Shown one piece after another: positions 1-5,149 of a stretch of 5,149 nucleotides of DNA. The DNA is from Opitutus sp. GAS368 (GTDB lineage: Bacteria > Verrucomicrobiota > Verrucomicrobiae > Opitutales > UBA953). The stretch lies in assembly GCA_943332745.1 (NCBI GenBank), contig CALQQQ010000104.1, positions 1 through 5,149 on the forward strand, read 5' to 3'. Under the pieces are notes generated by a model. That model did not search any database, was not told where the DNA came from, and was given only the letters and a program-made list of their open reading frames with translations. Both the position numbers and the translations under genes were made by a program. Numbering within the stretch: position 1 is the stretch's first letter; every line of letters begins with the position of its first letter.

Positions 1-1548
1 CCGCCCGTCGTCTGCGTGCTCGGCCACGTCGACCACGGCAAGACCACCCTCCTCGACTTCTTCCGCAAGACCAACGTTGTTTCAGGCGAAGCTGGCGGCA
101 TCACTCAGCACATCGGAGCCTACTCCGTTTCTTACCAGGGCGAGAAGCCCGAGTATAAGGGCAAGACCGTCACCTTCCTCGACACCCCCGGCCACGCCGC
201 CTTCGCCAAGATGCGCGAGCGCGGAGCCTCCGTCACTGACGTCGCCGTGCTCGTCGTGGCGGCGGACGACGGCTTCATGCCGCAGACCGAGGAAGCCCTC
301 AAGTTCGCGCAGAAGCATGCCAGCGCCATCGTGGCCGCGATCAACAAGGTCGACGCTAAGGGCGCCAACATCGACCGCGTGAAGCAGCAGATGCAGCAGC
401 GCAACATCACCCCAGAAGATTGGGGTGGCGAAACCATCACCAGCCCGGTGTCGGCCCTCAAGGGAACCGGCATGACCGAGCTCCTCGAGTCGATTCTCCT
501 GCAGGCCGAAGTCCTCGACCTCAAGGCCAACGCCAAGTGCCCCGCCCAAGGCGTCGTTATCGAATCCCAGATGGAGACCGGTCGCGGACCTACCGCCACG
601 GTCATCGTCCAGAAGGGTACGCTCAAACCCGGCGACTCTTTCGTCTGCGGCGAAACCTGGTGCAAGGTGCGCGCTCTGATGGATGAGCGCGGCAATCGCA
701 TGCCTTCCGCCACGCCCGGTGCTCCGGCACTCGTACTCGGCTGGGATGCTGTCCCGGCACCCGGCACTAAATTCAAGACCGTCAAGAACGACCGCGAAGC
801 CCGCGAGATCGCCGAAGAAGCCGCCCTCGGCGCCCGCAAGGCCGCCGAAGCGGTACAGCAGGCACCGAACACGGGCGCCCGCCCCGGCATGACGGACCTT
901 GAGCGCCTCATGGCCGCCCTCGCCCAGGACAAGGAAAAGGTCCTCCGCGTCCTGCTCAAGGCCGACGTCAAAGGCACGCTCGAAGCCCTCGATGGCTGTC
1001 TCGTCGAGATCAAGTCGAACAAGGTACGCCTCGAGATTGTCGGCGGCTCCGTCGGCCCCGTCTCCCAGAGCGACGTCGCCCTCGCCGAAGCTTCCAAGGC
1101 CCTTATCGTCGCGTTCGACACCAAGCTCGAGAACGGCGTCCAGCCGCAGCTCAAGCGTACCGGCGTCCGCCTCATCACCCACGACATCATCTACGAGCTG
1201 ATCACGCTCGTGAAGGAAGCCATGACCGAGCTCCTGGACCCCGAGGTCCGCGAGAACAAACTCGGTGCCGCGGAAGTGCGCGCCGTCTTCGCTCTCGGCA
1301 AGGATCACAAGGTCGCCGGTTGCATGGTCACCGAAGGCCTCATCCGTCGCGCCGCCAAGGCGCGCGTGGTGCGCGGCGGCAAGATCATCCACAACGGCCC
1401 AGTCGAAACCCTGCGTCGCTTCAAGGACGACGCCTCCGAGGTCAAGGCTGGCTTCGAATGTGGTATTAAACTTGGCGGTTACGACGAGTACCAGCCCGGC
1501 GACATCATCGAAGCGATCGAGATGCTGCAGACGCGTCCGTCGCTCTAA
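1..1548 (+). CDS. infB: Translation initiation factor IF2, 5'-truncated by the window edge
   Basis: IF2 is the GTPase that brings initiator fMet-tRNA to the 30S subunit and promotes 50S joining. The frame is open from base 1, so 515 C-terminal residues are present. The N-terminal region and any true start lie outside; the GTG at 16 is an internal Val codon. The G-domain motifs are all visible (window residue numbers): G1 GHVDHGKT at 8-15, switch-[11 protein letters not shown] at about 28-37, G3 DTPGH at 61-65, G4 NKVD at 115-118 and G5 SAL at 151-153. A domain II beta-barrel (about 175-260), a charged Ala-rich linker, the IF2-specific domain III (about 300-400) and the fMet-tRNA-binding C2 domain follow. 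C2 ends in the typical [20 protein letters not shown]. The length from G1 to the stop fits full-length IF2 C-termini, with no frameshift. rbfA follows after 5 bases, as in nusA-infB-rbfA operons. Identification is certain. Confidence 0.98.
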   Translation, partial: PPVVCVLGHVDHGKTTLLDFFRKTNVVSGEAGGITQHIGAYSVSYQGEKPEYKGKTVTFLDTPGHAAFAKMRERGASVTDVAVLVVAADDGFMPQTEEALKFAQKHASAIVAAINKVDAKGANIDRVKQQMQQRNITPEDWGGETITSPVSALKGTGMTELLESILLQAEVLDLKANAKCPAQGVVIESQMETGRGPTATVIVQKGTLKPGDSFVCGETWCKVRALMDERGNRMPSATPGAPALVLGWDAVPAPGTKFKTVKNDREAREIAEEAALGARKAAEAVQQAPNTGARPGMTDLERLMAALAQDKEKVLRVLLKADVKGTLEALDGCLVEIKSNKVRLEIVGGSVGPVSQSDVALAEASKALIVAFDTKLENGVQPQLKRTGVRLITHDIIYELITLVKEAMTELLDPEVRENKLGAAEVRAVFALGKDHKVAGCMVTEGLIRRAAKARVVRGGKIIHNGPVETLRRFKDDASEVKAGFECGIKLGGYDEYQPGDIIEAIEMLQTRPSL

Positions 1549-1553
1549 GTTTT

Positions 1554-1922
1554 ATGTCCCAACGTCAGCTCCGGGTCGCCGAACTGGTCCAGCGCGAGGT
1601 CTCTACTGCGCTGCGTCAGAACTGGCCCACGGAAGCCGCATTAATCACCATCACGGTCGCGAGCGTCTCCCCCGACCTCCGCCAGTGTCGCGTGGGTTAC
1701 GCTGTCTCGGGCGACGACGCCATCCGCAAGAAGGCCCGCGCGTTCTTGAAGCGCGTGCGCACCGAGTTGCGCTCCACCGTCGGCGGCATCCTGCAGATGA
1801 AGCACGCCCCGGATATCCTCTTCACCGAGGATGACATCACCGGCGGTGTGGCACGCGTCCAGGCCCTGCTGGACGAGATGACCCGCAAGGATCGTACCAC
1901 GAATCCCCCCAAGGAAGACTAA
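1554..1922 (+). CDS. rbfA: 30S ribosome-binding factor A (ribosome maturation)
   Basis: RbfA is a small KH-fold cytoplasmic protein that binds the 30S subunit near helix 1/helix 44 of 16S rRNA during late maturation, and it matters for growth in the cold. The 122-residue product has the usual family length. It shows the N-terminal helix RVAELVQREV (residues 7-16), the central strand ITITVASVSPDLRQCRVGYAV (split as 31-37 and 38-51) and the C-terminal HAPDILFTEDD pattern (84-94), equivalent to the family's PeLxFxxD. The tail is short and charged. ATG 1554 lies 5 bases after the infB stop. No Shine-Dalgarno sequence is visible in the preceding CTCTAAGTTTT, so translation probably relies on coupling to infB. 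The stop codon overlaps that of the convergent mcsB. The family call rests on motif pattern and synteny. Confidence 0.95.
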   Translation: MSQRQLRVAELVQREVSTALRQNWPTEAALITITVASVSPDLRQCRVGYAVSGDDAIRKKARAFLKRVRTELRSTVGGILQMKHAPDILFTEDDITGGVARVQALLDEMTRKDRTTNPPKED

Positions 1923-2995
1923 GCGGTCGGCGGGACGACTTCGGGGAAATCCTTCAGCGCTTCGCGGACCACTGCGGCGCGCCGGCGATCACGTCCGTCG
2001 CTATCCAGTTCCTGGCCGGCGCGTGCCTGTACGTGGGCGGGCTGGCCTTCAATCATCAGACGATCGACGAGGTGGCGGCGTTCTTCCGGCAAGCAACCCA
2101 TGTCGCAAGCCAGGCGAAGATGCGAAAGCATGTTCATCGCTTCGGAACTCGTGAGCAGGCGAGCGGAGCGGAGTAGGCCGAGCGAGCGCGCGAGACGGTC
2201 GACGAACTTCTCCCCTTCTTCTTGGGCGAGTTTGCGGCGAGCGTTCCACTCCTGTTCGACCACGTTCTTAATCCAGCCGCCGAGGTGCTTGAGAATCGCC
2301 TCCTCGGAAAGACCGAGGGTCTGCTGATTGGAGATTTGGAAGACGTTGCCGGCGGCCTCGGTACCTTCTCCAAGCCAGCCGCGGACGGCGAGCCCATCCT
2401 GGTTGAGCGCGCGAGAGACCTTGTCCATATGGCCCGCGAGGCAGAGTCCGGGCAGATGCACCATCGCCGAGGCACGCAGGCCCGTGCCGACATTAGTCGG
2501 ACAGGCCGTGAGATAACCGAGGCGATCCGAGAAGGCCAGTTTCAGCGAGCCGCCCAGGGCGTCATCAAGCTGTTCGGCGATGTGCCAGGTGCCGCGGAGA
2601 TGCCAACCTGCCTTCACGACTTGGATGCGCAGATGATCCTCTTCATTGACCATCACGGAGCAGGTCTGGTCGCGGCTGATGACGGCCGCACCGCTTTTGC
2701 CGGCGGCCAGCTCCTTAGAGACAAGGTGACGTTCGACGAGCACGGCACGATCACGGTCGCCGAGTTCGCCCATGCGCAGCACGTGGCCGCGGCGGAATTT
2801 CGGCAGGGCGTCGAGCGCCTCAACGCAGCGGTCCGAGATTTCCTTACGCTGCGGCACCTTGGCCCAGCCCGGGAAAGGCATTCCGTCGAGATTACGGGCG
2901 AGGCGGATGCGCGTGCTGAGCACGACCGCCTGCTGCGCGCCAAGTAGGTGCGTCAGTTCGTTTTCGGCGGCGAGGATGTCTTCGACGGAGGACAT
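1919..2995 (-). CDS. mcsB: Protein-arginine kinase McsB
   Basis: McsB uses ATP to phosphorylate arginine side chains of misfolded or regulatory proteins, and phospho-arginine is the degradation tag read by ClpC-ClpP. The 358-residue protein has a phosphagen-kinase catalytic domain. Visible motifs are STRIRLARN (27-35, nucleotide-binding arginines), NEEDHLRIQ (117-125, catalytic acidic residues), CPTNVGTGLRAS (165-176, active-site Cys and phosphate-binding Arg), GEGTEAAGNVFQISNQQTLG (209-228) and, near the C-terminus, RDRRRA (335-340). The last matches the RDxxRA phospho-arginine receptor motif described for McsB and absent from metabolic arginine/creatine kinases, which supports a protein kinase. 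Length matches Bacillus McsB (about 363). ATG 2995 follows the mcsA stop by 2 bases with no clear Shine-Dalgarno, suggesting translational coupling. No ctsR or clpC gene is adjacent, unlike the Firmicutes operon. Confidence 0.96.
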   Translation of the reverse strand: MSSVEDILAAENELTHLLGAQQAVVLSTRIRLARNLDGMPFPGWAKVPQRKEISDRCVEALDALPKFRRGHVLRMGELGDRDRAVLVERHLVSKELAAGKSGAAVISRDQTCSVMVNEEDHLRIQVVKAGWHLRGTWHIAEQLDDALGGSLKLAFSDRLGYLTACPTNVGTGLRASAMVHLPGLCLAGHMDKVSRALNQDGLAVRGWLGEGTEAAGNVFQISNQQTLGLSEEAILKHLGGWIKNVVEQEWNARRKLAQEEGEKFVDRLARSLGLLRSARLLTSSEAMNMLSHLRLACDMGCLPEERRHLVDRLMIEGQPAHVQARAGQELDSDGRDRRRAAVVREALKDFPEVVPPTA

Positions 2996-2997
2996 GG

Positions 2998-3480
2998 TTA
3001 GGAGTGCGCGAGCTGTTGTTCGAGGCCAGCGATCTCATCGCGCAGGCGCGCGGCGGCTTCGTAGTTCTCACTGGTGATGGCCTTCTCCATCTCCCGACGG
3101 GCGTCGTCGAGGCGGCGGCGGAGTTGACCTGAAGGCAGGGTGCCCGCAGGCGCCCGGCCGACATGCGCCGCCTCGTGCTGCACCTTGAGGAGGAGGTCGC
3201 CGAGGACATCACCGAATGTCTCCCAACAGGAAGGGCAGCCCAGGCGGCCGCGCTTACGGAAGTCGATGTCCGTGAACCCGCACTTCGGGCAGGTGAGGGT
3301 CGGAGCTGGGGAGGCCGAGATTAGGGCGTCGGCCAGCTGGAAGACGGCTGGGTCGGTCGCCCCGCCCTTCTGGGCGCACGCTTCGCAGAGATGCACTTTC
3401 GTGACCTTACTGTGGACGACCTGGGAGAGGTGGACCGTGGCGGCCTCCTCGCAGAGCGAACACTTAATCGGCTGGGACAT
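2998..3480 (-). CDS. mcsA: McsA, zinc-finger/UVR-domain activator of McsB
   Basis: McsA activates McsB and is thought to bring substrates to the arginine kinase; it can also bind metals. The 160-residue protein carries four CxxC pairs: C7/C10, C32/C35, C64/C67 and C82/C85, forming two zinc-ribbon-like modules. These are followed by HVGRAPAG (106-113), equivalent to the family's HxGkxP, and a C-terminal coiled UVR (UvrB/UvrC-like) domain at about 118-153 with the ENYEAAARLRDEI signature (138-150). All eight cysteines are kept, so both modules look functional. ATG 3480 is fixed as the earliest start because an in-frame TAG immediately precedes it (3481-3483, complement). A GAAGGG ribosome-binding candidate lies 3 bases upstream, inside an inverted repeat. 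It is the first gene of an apparent mcsA-mcsB transcription unit. Confidence 0.94.
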   Translation of the reverse strand: MSQPIKCSLCEEAATVHLSQVVHSKVTKVHLCEACAQKGGATDPAVFQLADALISASPAPTLTCPKCGFTDIDFRKRGRLGCPSCWETFGDVLGDLLLKVQHEAAHVGRAPAGTLPSGQLRRRLDDARREMEKAITSENYEAAARLRDEIAGLEQQLAHS

Positions 3481-3501
3481 CTACCCTTCAGAGAAGGGCA
3501 A
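3481..3501 (-). promoter_or_regulatory. Inverted repeat able to fold over the mcsA ribosome-binding site
   Basis: On the + strand CCCTTC (3484-3489) and GAAGGG (3493-3498) are perfect complements around a 3-base loop. In the mcsA transcript the stem can grow to 9 pairs (UUGCCCUUC, loop UCU, GAAGGGUAG) by including one U-A and two G-U pairs, and it ends directly at the AUG. The downstream arm holds the only purine-rich ribosome-binding candidate, GAAGGG. Folding would therefore hide it. The pairing is seen directly; a regulatory role is inference. Confidence 0.5.
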
Positions 3502-3523
3502 CGAGGCCAATTGGCAAGGGCAA
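3494..3523. repeat. Direct repeat AAGGGCAA x2 flanking palindrome GCCAATTGGC
   Basis: AAGGGCAA occurs at 3494-3501 and again at 3516-3523, a 22-base period or about two helical turns. Between the copies lies the perfect 10-base palindrome GCCAATTGGC (3506-3515). The spacing and symmetry resemble a protein-binding site in a divergent promoter, but no known operator was recognised. The first copy also forms part of the mcsA hairpin arm. Confidence 0.4.
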
Positions 3524-3566
3524 GCGGGGGGCGGGGTTTGACTTCATGCCCAGCGGACACTTGATG

Positions 3567-3571
3567 GGAGG
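3567..3571 (+). promoter_or_regulatory. Shine-Dalgarno sequence of the ketosynthase gene
   Basis: GGAGG stands 7 bases before ATG 3579, an optimal match and spacing. It decides the start against two in-frame upstream ATGs at 3546 and 3564. The first has no ribosome-binding site, and the second is almost inside this one. Starting at 3579 gives MSSKPRIVITGLG, the normal N-terminus of the family. It is the only strong Shine-Dalgarno seen in the window. Confidence 0.85.
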
Positions 3572-3578
3572 ACGTCAG

Positions 3579-4820
3579 ATGTCCTCCAAGCCCCGCATCG
3601 TCATCACCGGCCTCGGCCTCACCGCCCCCAATGGCAACTCGTTGGGCGAGTTCCGGGCCAACCTACTCGCCGGCAAGGCCCGCATCGCCGTGATCGACGT
3701 CCGCCACATGGGTAAGCATCCCGCCGGCGTGTGCGACTTCGATACCAACAAGTGGCAGAAGCGGAAGGAACTCCGCATTGGTACCCGTGTTGGGTCGATT
3801 TCCATCTTCTGTGCCCGTGAAGCACTCGGCGACTCCGGCCTCGCCTGGGACAAAGTCGATAAGTCCCGCGTCGGCGTCTACCTCGGCATCACCGAGCACG
3901 GCAACGTCGAGACCGAGAACGAGATTCACAATATCTCCCAGTTCGGCAACGACACCAAATACTGGACCCACCATCACAACCCCCGCACCGTGGCGAACAA
4001 CCCGGCCGGCGAGGTCACGATGAACATGGGCATCACCGGCCCGCATTACACCATCGGGGCCGCCTGTGCCGCGGGTAACGCCGGGCTCATCCAAGCCGCC
4101 CAGATGCTGCAGCTCGGCGAGGTCGACATCGCCTTCGCCGGCGGCGTCTCCGAATCGATCCACACCTTCGGCATCTTCGCCGGATTCAAGAACCAGGGAG
4201 CGCTCGGTGCCCATGAGGACCCGACCAAGGCTTCCCGCCCCTTCGACAAGAACCGCAACGGCATCGTCATCTCCGAAGGCGGCGCCATCTACGTCCTCGA
4301 GCGTCTCGATGACGCCCTTGCCCGCGGCGCCCGCATCATCGCCGAGATTGCCGGTTGGTGCATCAACTCCGACGCCACGGACGCCGTCCTGCCCAACCCT
4401 GAGCGCCAGACCGAGTGTGTCCACATGGCCCTCAAGCGTGCTGGCATGAAGCCTCAGGACATCCACATCGTCTCCACTCATGCCACCGCGACAGCCCTGG
4501 GAGACATCCAGGAATGCACCGCCCTCCGTAACGTCTTCACTGACTGCCCGGATACCAAAATCAACAATACCAAGAGCTTCATCGGCCACTGCATGGGGGC
4601 GGCCGGCGCCCTTGAATTAGCAGGCAATCTACCCTCTTTTGAGGATAATTGGGTGCACCCGACCATCAATATCGATGAATTGGACCCCGAGTGCGCCATG
4701 CCGGGCCTCGTGATCAACCAGCCGATCAAGGTCGCCCAGGTAGACACCATCCTGAATAACTCTTTCGGTATGCTGGGCATCAATTCCGCCCTCATTGTTA
4801 AGAAATATGGGGTTGCCTGA
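3579..4820 (+). CDS. Divergent FabF-like beta-ketoacyl-ACP synthase
   Basis: The enzyme should condense an acyl chain held on its Cys with a malonyl-type extender on an ACP, in the cytoplasm. The 413-residue product has full FabF/KAS II length and a thiolase fold: N-terminal RIVITGLGLTAPNG, nucleophile Cys163 in GAACAAGNAG, His301 in STHATATALGD, Lys332 in NTKSFIGH and His337 in GHCMGAAG. The Cys-His-His triad and Lys are therefore intact. Departures from housekeeping FabF are HATAT in place of HGTST after the first His, and NSFGMLGIN (394-402) in place of NSFGFGGTN. The latter changes the gating loop and its Phe (Phe400 in E. coli FabF) to Met398. The stretch 4611-4680 is only 43% GC by hand count and uses rarer codons such as TTA and CTA, against a GC-rich background. 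An ACP gene follows after 34 bases. It is probably a specialised KAS rather than the housekeeping fabF; the product is unknown. Confidence 0.9.
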   Translation: MSSKPRIVITGLGLTAPNGNSLGEFRANLLAGKARIAVIDVRHMGKHPAGVCDFDTNKWQKRKELRIGTRVGSISIFCAREALGDSGLAWDKVDKSRVGVYLGITEHGNVETENEIHNISQFGNDTKYWTHHHNPRTVANNPAGEVTMNMGITGPHYTIGAACAAGNAGLIQAAQMLQLGEVDIAFAGGVSESIHTFGIFAGFKNQGALGAHEDPTKASRPFDKNRNGIVISEGGAIYVLERLDDALARGARIIAEIAGWCINSDATDAVLPNPERQTECVHMALKRAGMKPQDIHIVSTHATATALGDIQECTALRNVFTDCPDTKINNTKSFIGHCMGAAGALELAGNLPSFEDNWVHPTINIDELDPECAMPGLVINQPIKVAQVDTILNNSFGMLGINSALIVKKYGVA

Positions 4821-4854
4821 CCGGCTTTTGGCGTTTGAAACAGACCCTGAAAAC

Positions 4855-5112
4855 ATGACTAAGGACGACATCAAGCAGGTGGTTCTCGACATCATCGCCG
4901 ACATCGCGCCGGACGAGGACTTGACCACCGTCAAGCCAGAGGTCCGCCTTCGCGACCAGCTCTCCTTAGATTCCATGGACTTCTTGGATATCGTCATGGA
5001 GCTCCGCAAGAAGCACGGCATCGAAGTCCCGGAAGCGGACTATGTCCAGCTGGCCTCCCTTGACTCCTGCGCCAACTACCTCCTGCCGAAGTTTGAGGCG
5101 AAGGGTAAGTAA
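4855..5112 (+). CDS. Acyl carrier protein
   Basis: The 85-residue acidic four-helix carrier protein holds growing acyl chains on a phosphopantetheine arm. The attachment site is Ser40 in LSLDSMDFLDIVMEL (36-50), where the family's DSL is DSM. Helix I (about 2-17), the DEDL loop and the helix III region HGIEVPEADY follow the AcpP pattern. ATG 4855 was chosen because it places the Ser about 40 residues from the start, as in typical ACPs (Ser36-37). The in-frame ATG 4807 and TTG 4795 would add an unconserved extension overlapping the synthase gene. No clear Shine-Dalgarno precedes either candidate. The gene lies 34 bases after the FabF-like synthase, very likely in one transcript. The order synthase-ACP is the reverse of the common acpP-fabF order, so this is more likely a pathway-specific ACP than the main AcpP. 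Confidence 0.93.
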   Translation: MTKDDIKQVVLDIIADIAPDEDLTTVKPEVRLRDQLSLDSMDFLDIVMELRKKHGIEVPEADYVQLASLDSCANYLLPKFEAKGK

Positions 5113-5149
5113 GCATTCCCCCACCCACCCCCAAGCAAAAGACCGCCCC
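5113..5149 (+). other. C-rich, G-poor sequence after the ACP gene, window end
   Basis: These 37 bases hold 21 C and only 4 G by hand count. They show no hairpin, T-run or start codon with a ribosome-binding site. The composition is like that of Rho-loading regions, but the stretch is too short, and cut by the window edge, for a terminator call. Confidence 0.25.

Larger units (their letters stand above)
3481..3578. promoter_or_regulatory. Divergent intergenic region between mcsA and the ketosynthase gene
   Basis: This 98-base gap is the only place where promoters for both the leftward mcsA-mcsB unit and the rightward ketosynthase-ACP unit can lie, unless they sit inside the neighbouring genes. 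It contains an inverted repeat (3481-3501), a palindrome (3506-3515), two copies of AAGGGCAA (3494-3501 and 3516-3523) and a G-rich run (3526-3536). No convincing sigma-70 -35/-10 pair was found on either strand. TTGACT at 3538 looks like a -35, but the -10 position 17 bases on reads TTGATG and would start transcription downstream of the Shine-Dalgarno sequence. No CtsR-type GGTCAAA repeat or CIRCE element was recognised. Its role as a promoter region is inferred from gene orientation only. Confidence 0.6.

Noticed and set aside
82..1392. Long open frame of 436 codons on the - strand opposite infB
   Set aside because: It is antisense to an unmistakable infB, with low-complexity Asp/Gly/Leu-rich translation and no family motif. 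Such frames are expected opposite GC-rich genes with C-ending codons.
1902..1954. CCCC and GGGG tracts around the rbfA/mcsB stops as a bidirectional terminator
   Set aside because: The arms are only 4-5 bases, about 30 bases apart, and no T-run follows on either strand.
2222..2947. Open frame of 241 codons on the + strand opposite mcsB
   Set aside because: It is the complement of the conserved kinase domain and has no recognisable domain. mcsB explains the region completely.
3518..3536. G-rich run that might form a G-quadruplex
   Set aside because: It has only three separated G tracts, one of them six long, so a regular four-tract, three-tetrad pattern is not present.
3538..3566. TTGACT at 3538 with a possible -10 at 3561 as a promoter for the ketosynthase gene
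   Set aside because: The -10 hexamer TTGATG is poor, and transcription would begin at about 3573, after the GGAGG ribosome-binding site.
3663..4589. Open frame of 308 codons on the - strand opposite the ketosynthase gene
   Set aside because: It is Gly/Val/Asp-rich shadow translation of the synthase codons, with no ribosome-binding site and no domain.
4795..4854. Upstream in-frame starts (TTG 4795, ATG 4807) for the ACP gene
   Set aside because: They would overlap the synthase gene and add 16-20 residues with no match to ACP N-termini. ATG 4855 gives the normal ACP length.

Overview
The window is an ordinary, gene-dense, GC-rich bacterial chromosome segment with strong C-ending codon preference. 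It holds six protein genes and almost no spare DNA. Gene content suggests the Planctomycetes-Verrucomicrobia-Chlamydiae (PVC) group, most likely Verrucomicrobiota. The reasons are a McsA/McsB arginine-kinase pair outside a Firmicutes-type ctsR-clpC operon, and a divergent ketosynthase paired with an acyl carrier protein. This placement is inference from family knowledge, not a search result.

Left part, + strand (1-1922): the C-terminal part of infB (translation initiation factor IF2, cut by the window edge at its GTPase domain), then rbfA (30S ribosome maturation factor) after 5 bases. This is the 3' end of a classical nusA-infB-rbfA type translation operon.

Middle part, - strand (1919-3480): mcsA followed after 2 bases by mcsB. 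They encode a zinc-finger/UVR adaptor and a protein-arginine kinase, which together mark damaged proteins with phospho-arginine for Clp proteolysis. mcsB runs into rbfA tail to tail, and the two stop codons overlap in a 4-base CTAA.

A 98-base divergent intergenic region (3481-3578) separates mcsA from the right-hand genes. It contains an inverted repeat whose mcsA-side transcript would fold over the putative mcsA ribosome-binding site, a 10-base palindrome, and a direct repeat of AAGGGCAA. It also contains the strong Shine-Dalgarno sequence of the next gene.

Right part, + strand (3579-5112): a FabF-like beta-ketoacyl-ACP synthase and, 34 bases later, a small acyl carrier protein. The synthase keeps the Cys-His-His triad and the active-site Lys. 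Its C-terminal gating loop and the surroundings of its first catalytic His differ from housekeeping FabF. With its own adjacent ACP, this suggests a dedicated fatty-acyl or polyketide-like pathway that probably continues beyond the right edge.

No mobile element, CRISPR array, tRNA or rRNA was seen. The points most worth following are the altered gating loop of the synthase, the dedicated synthase-ACP pair, and the hairpin over the mcsA start.
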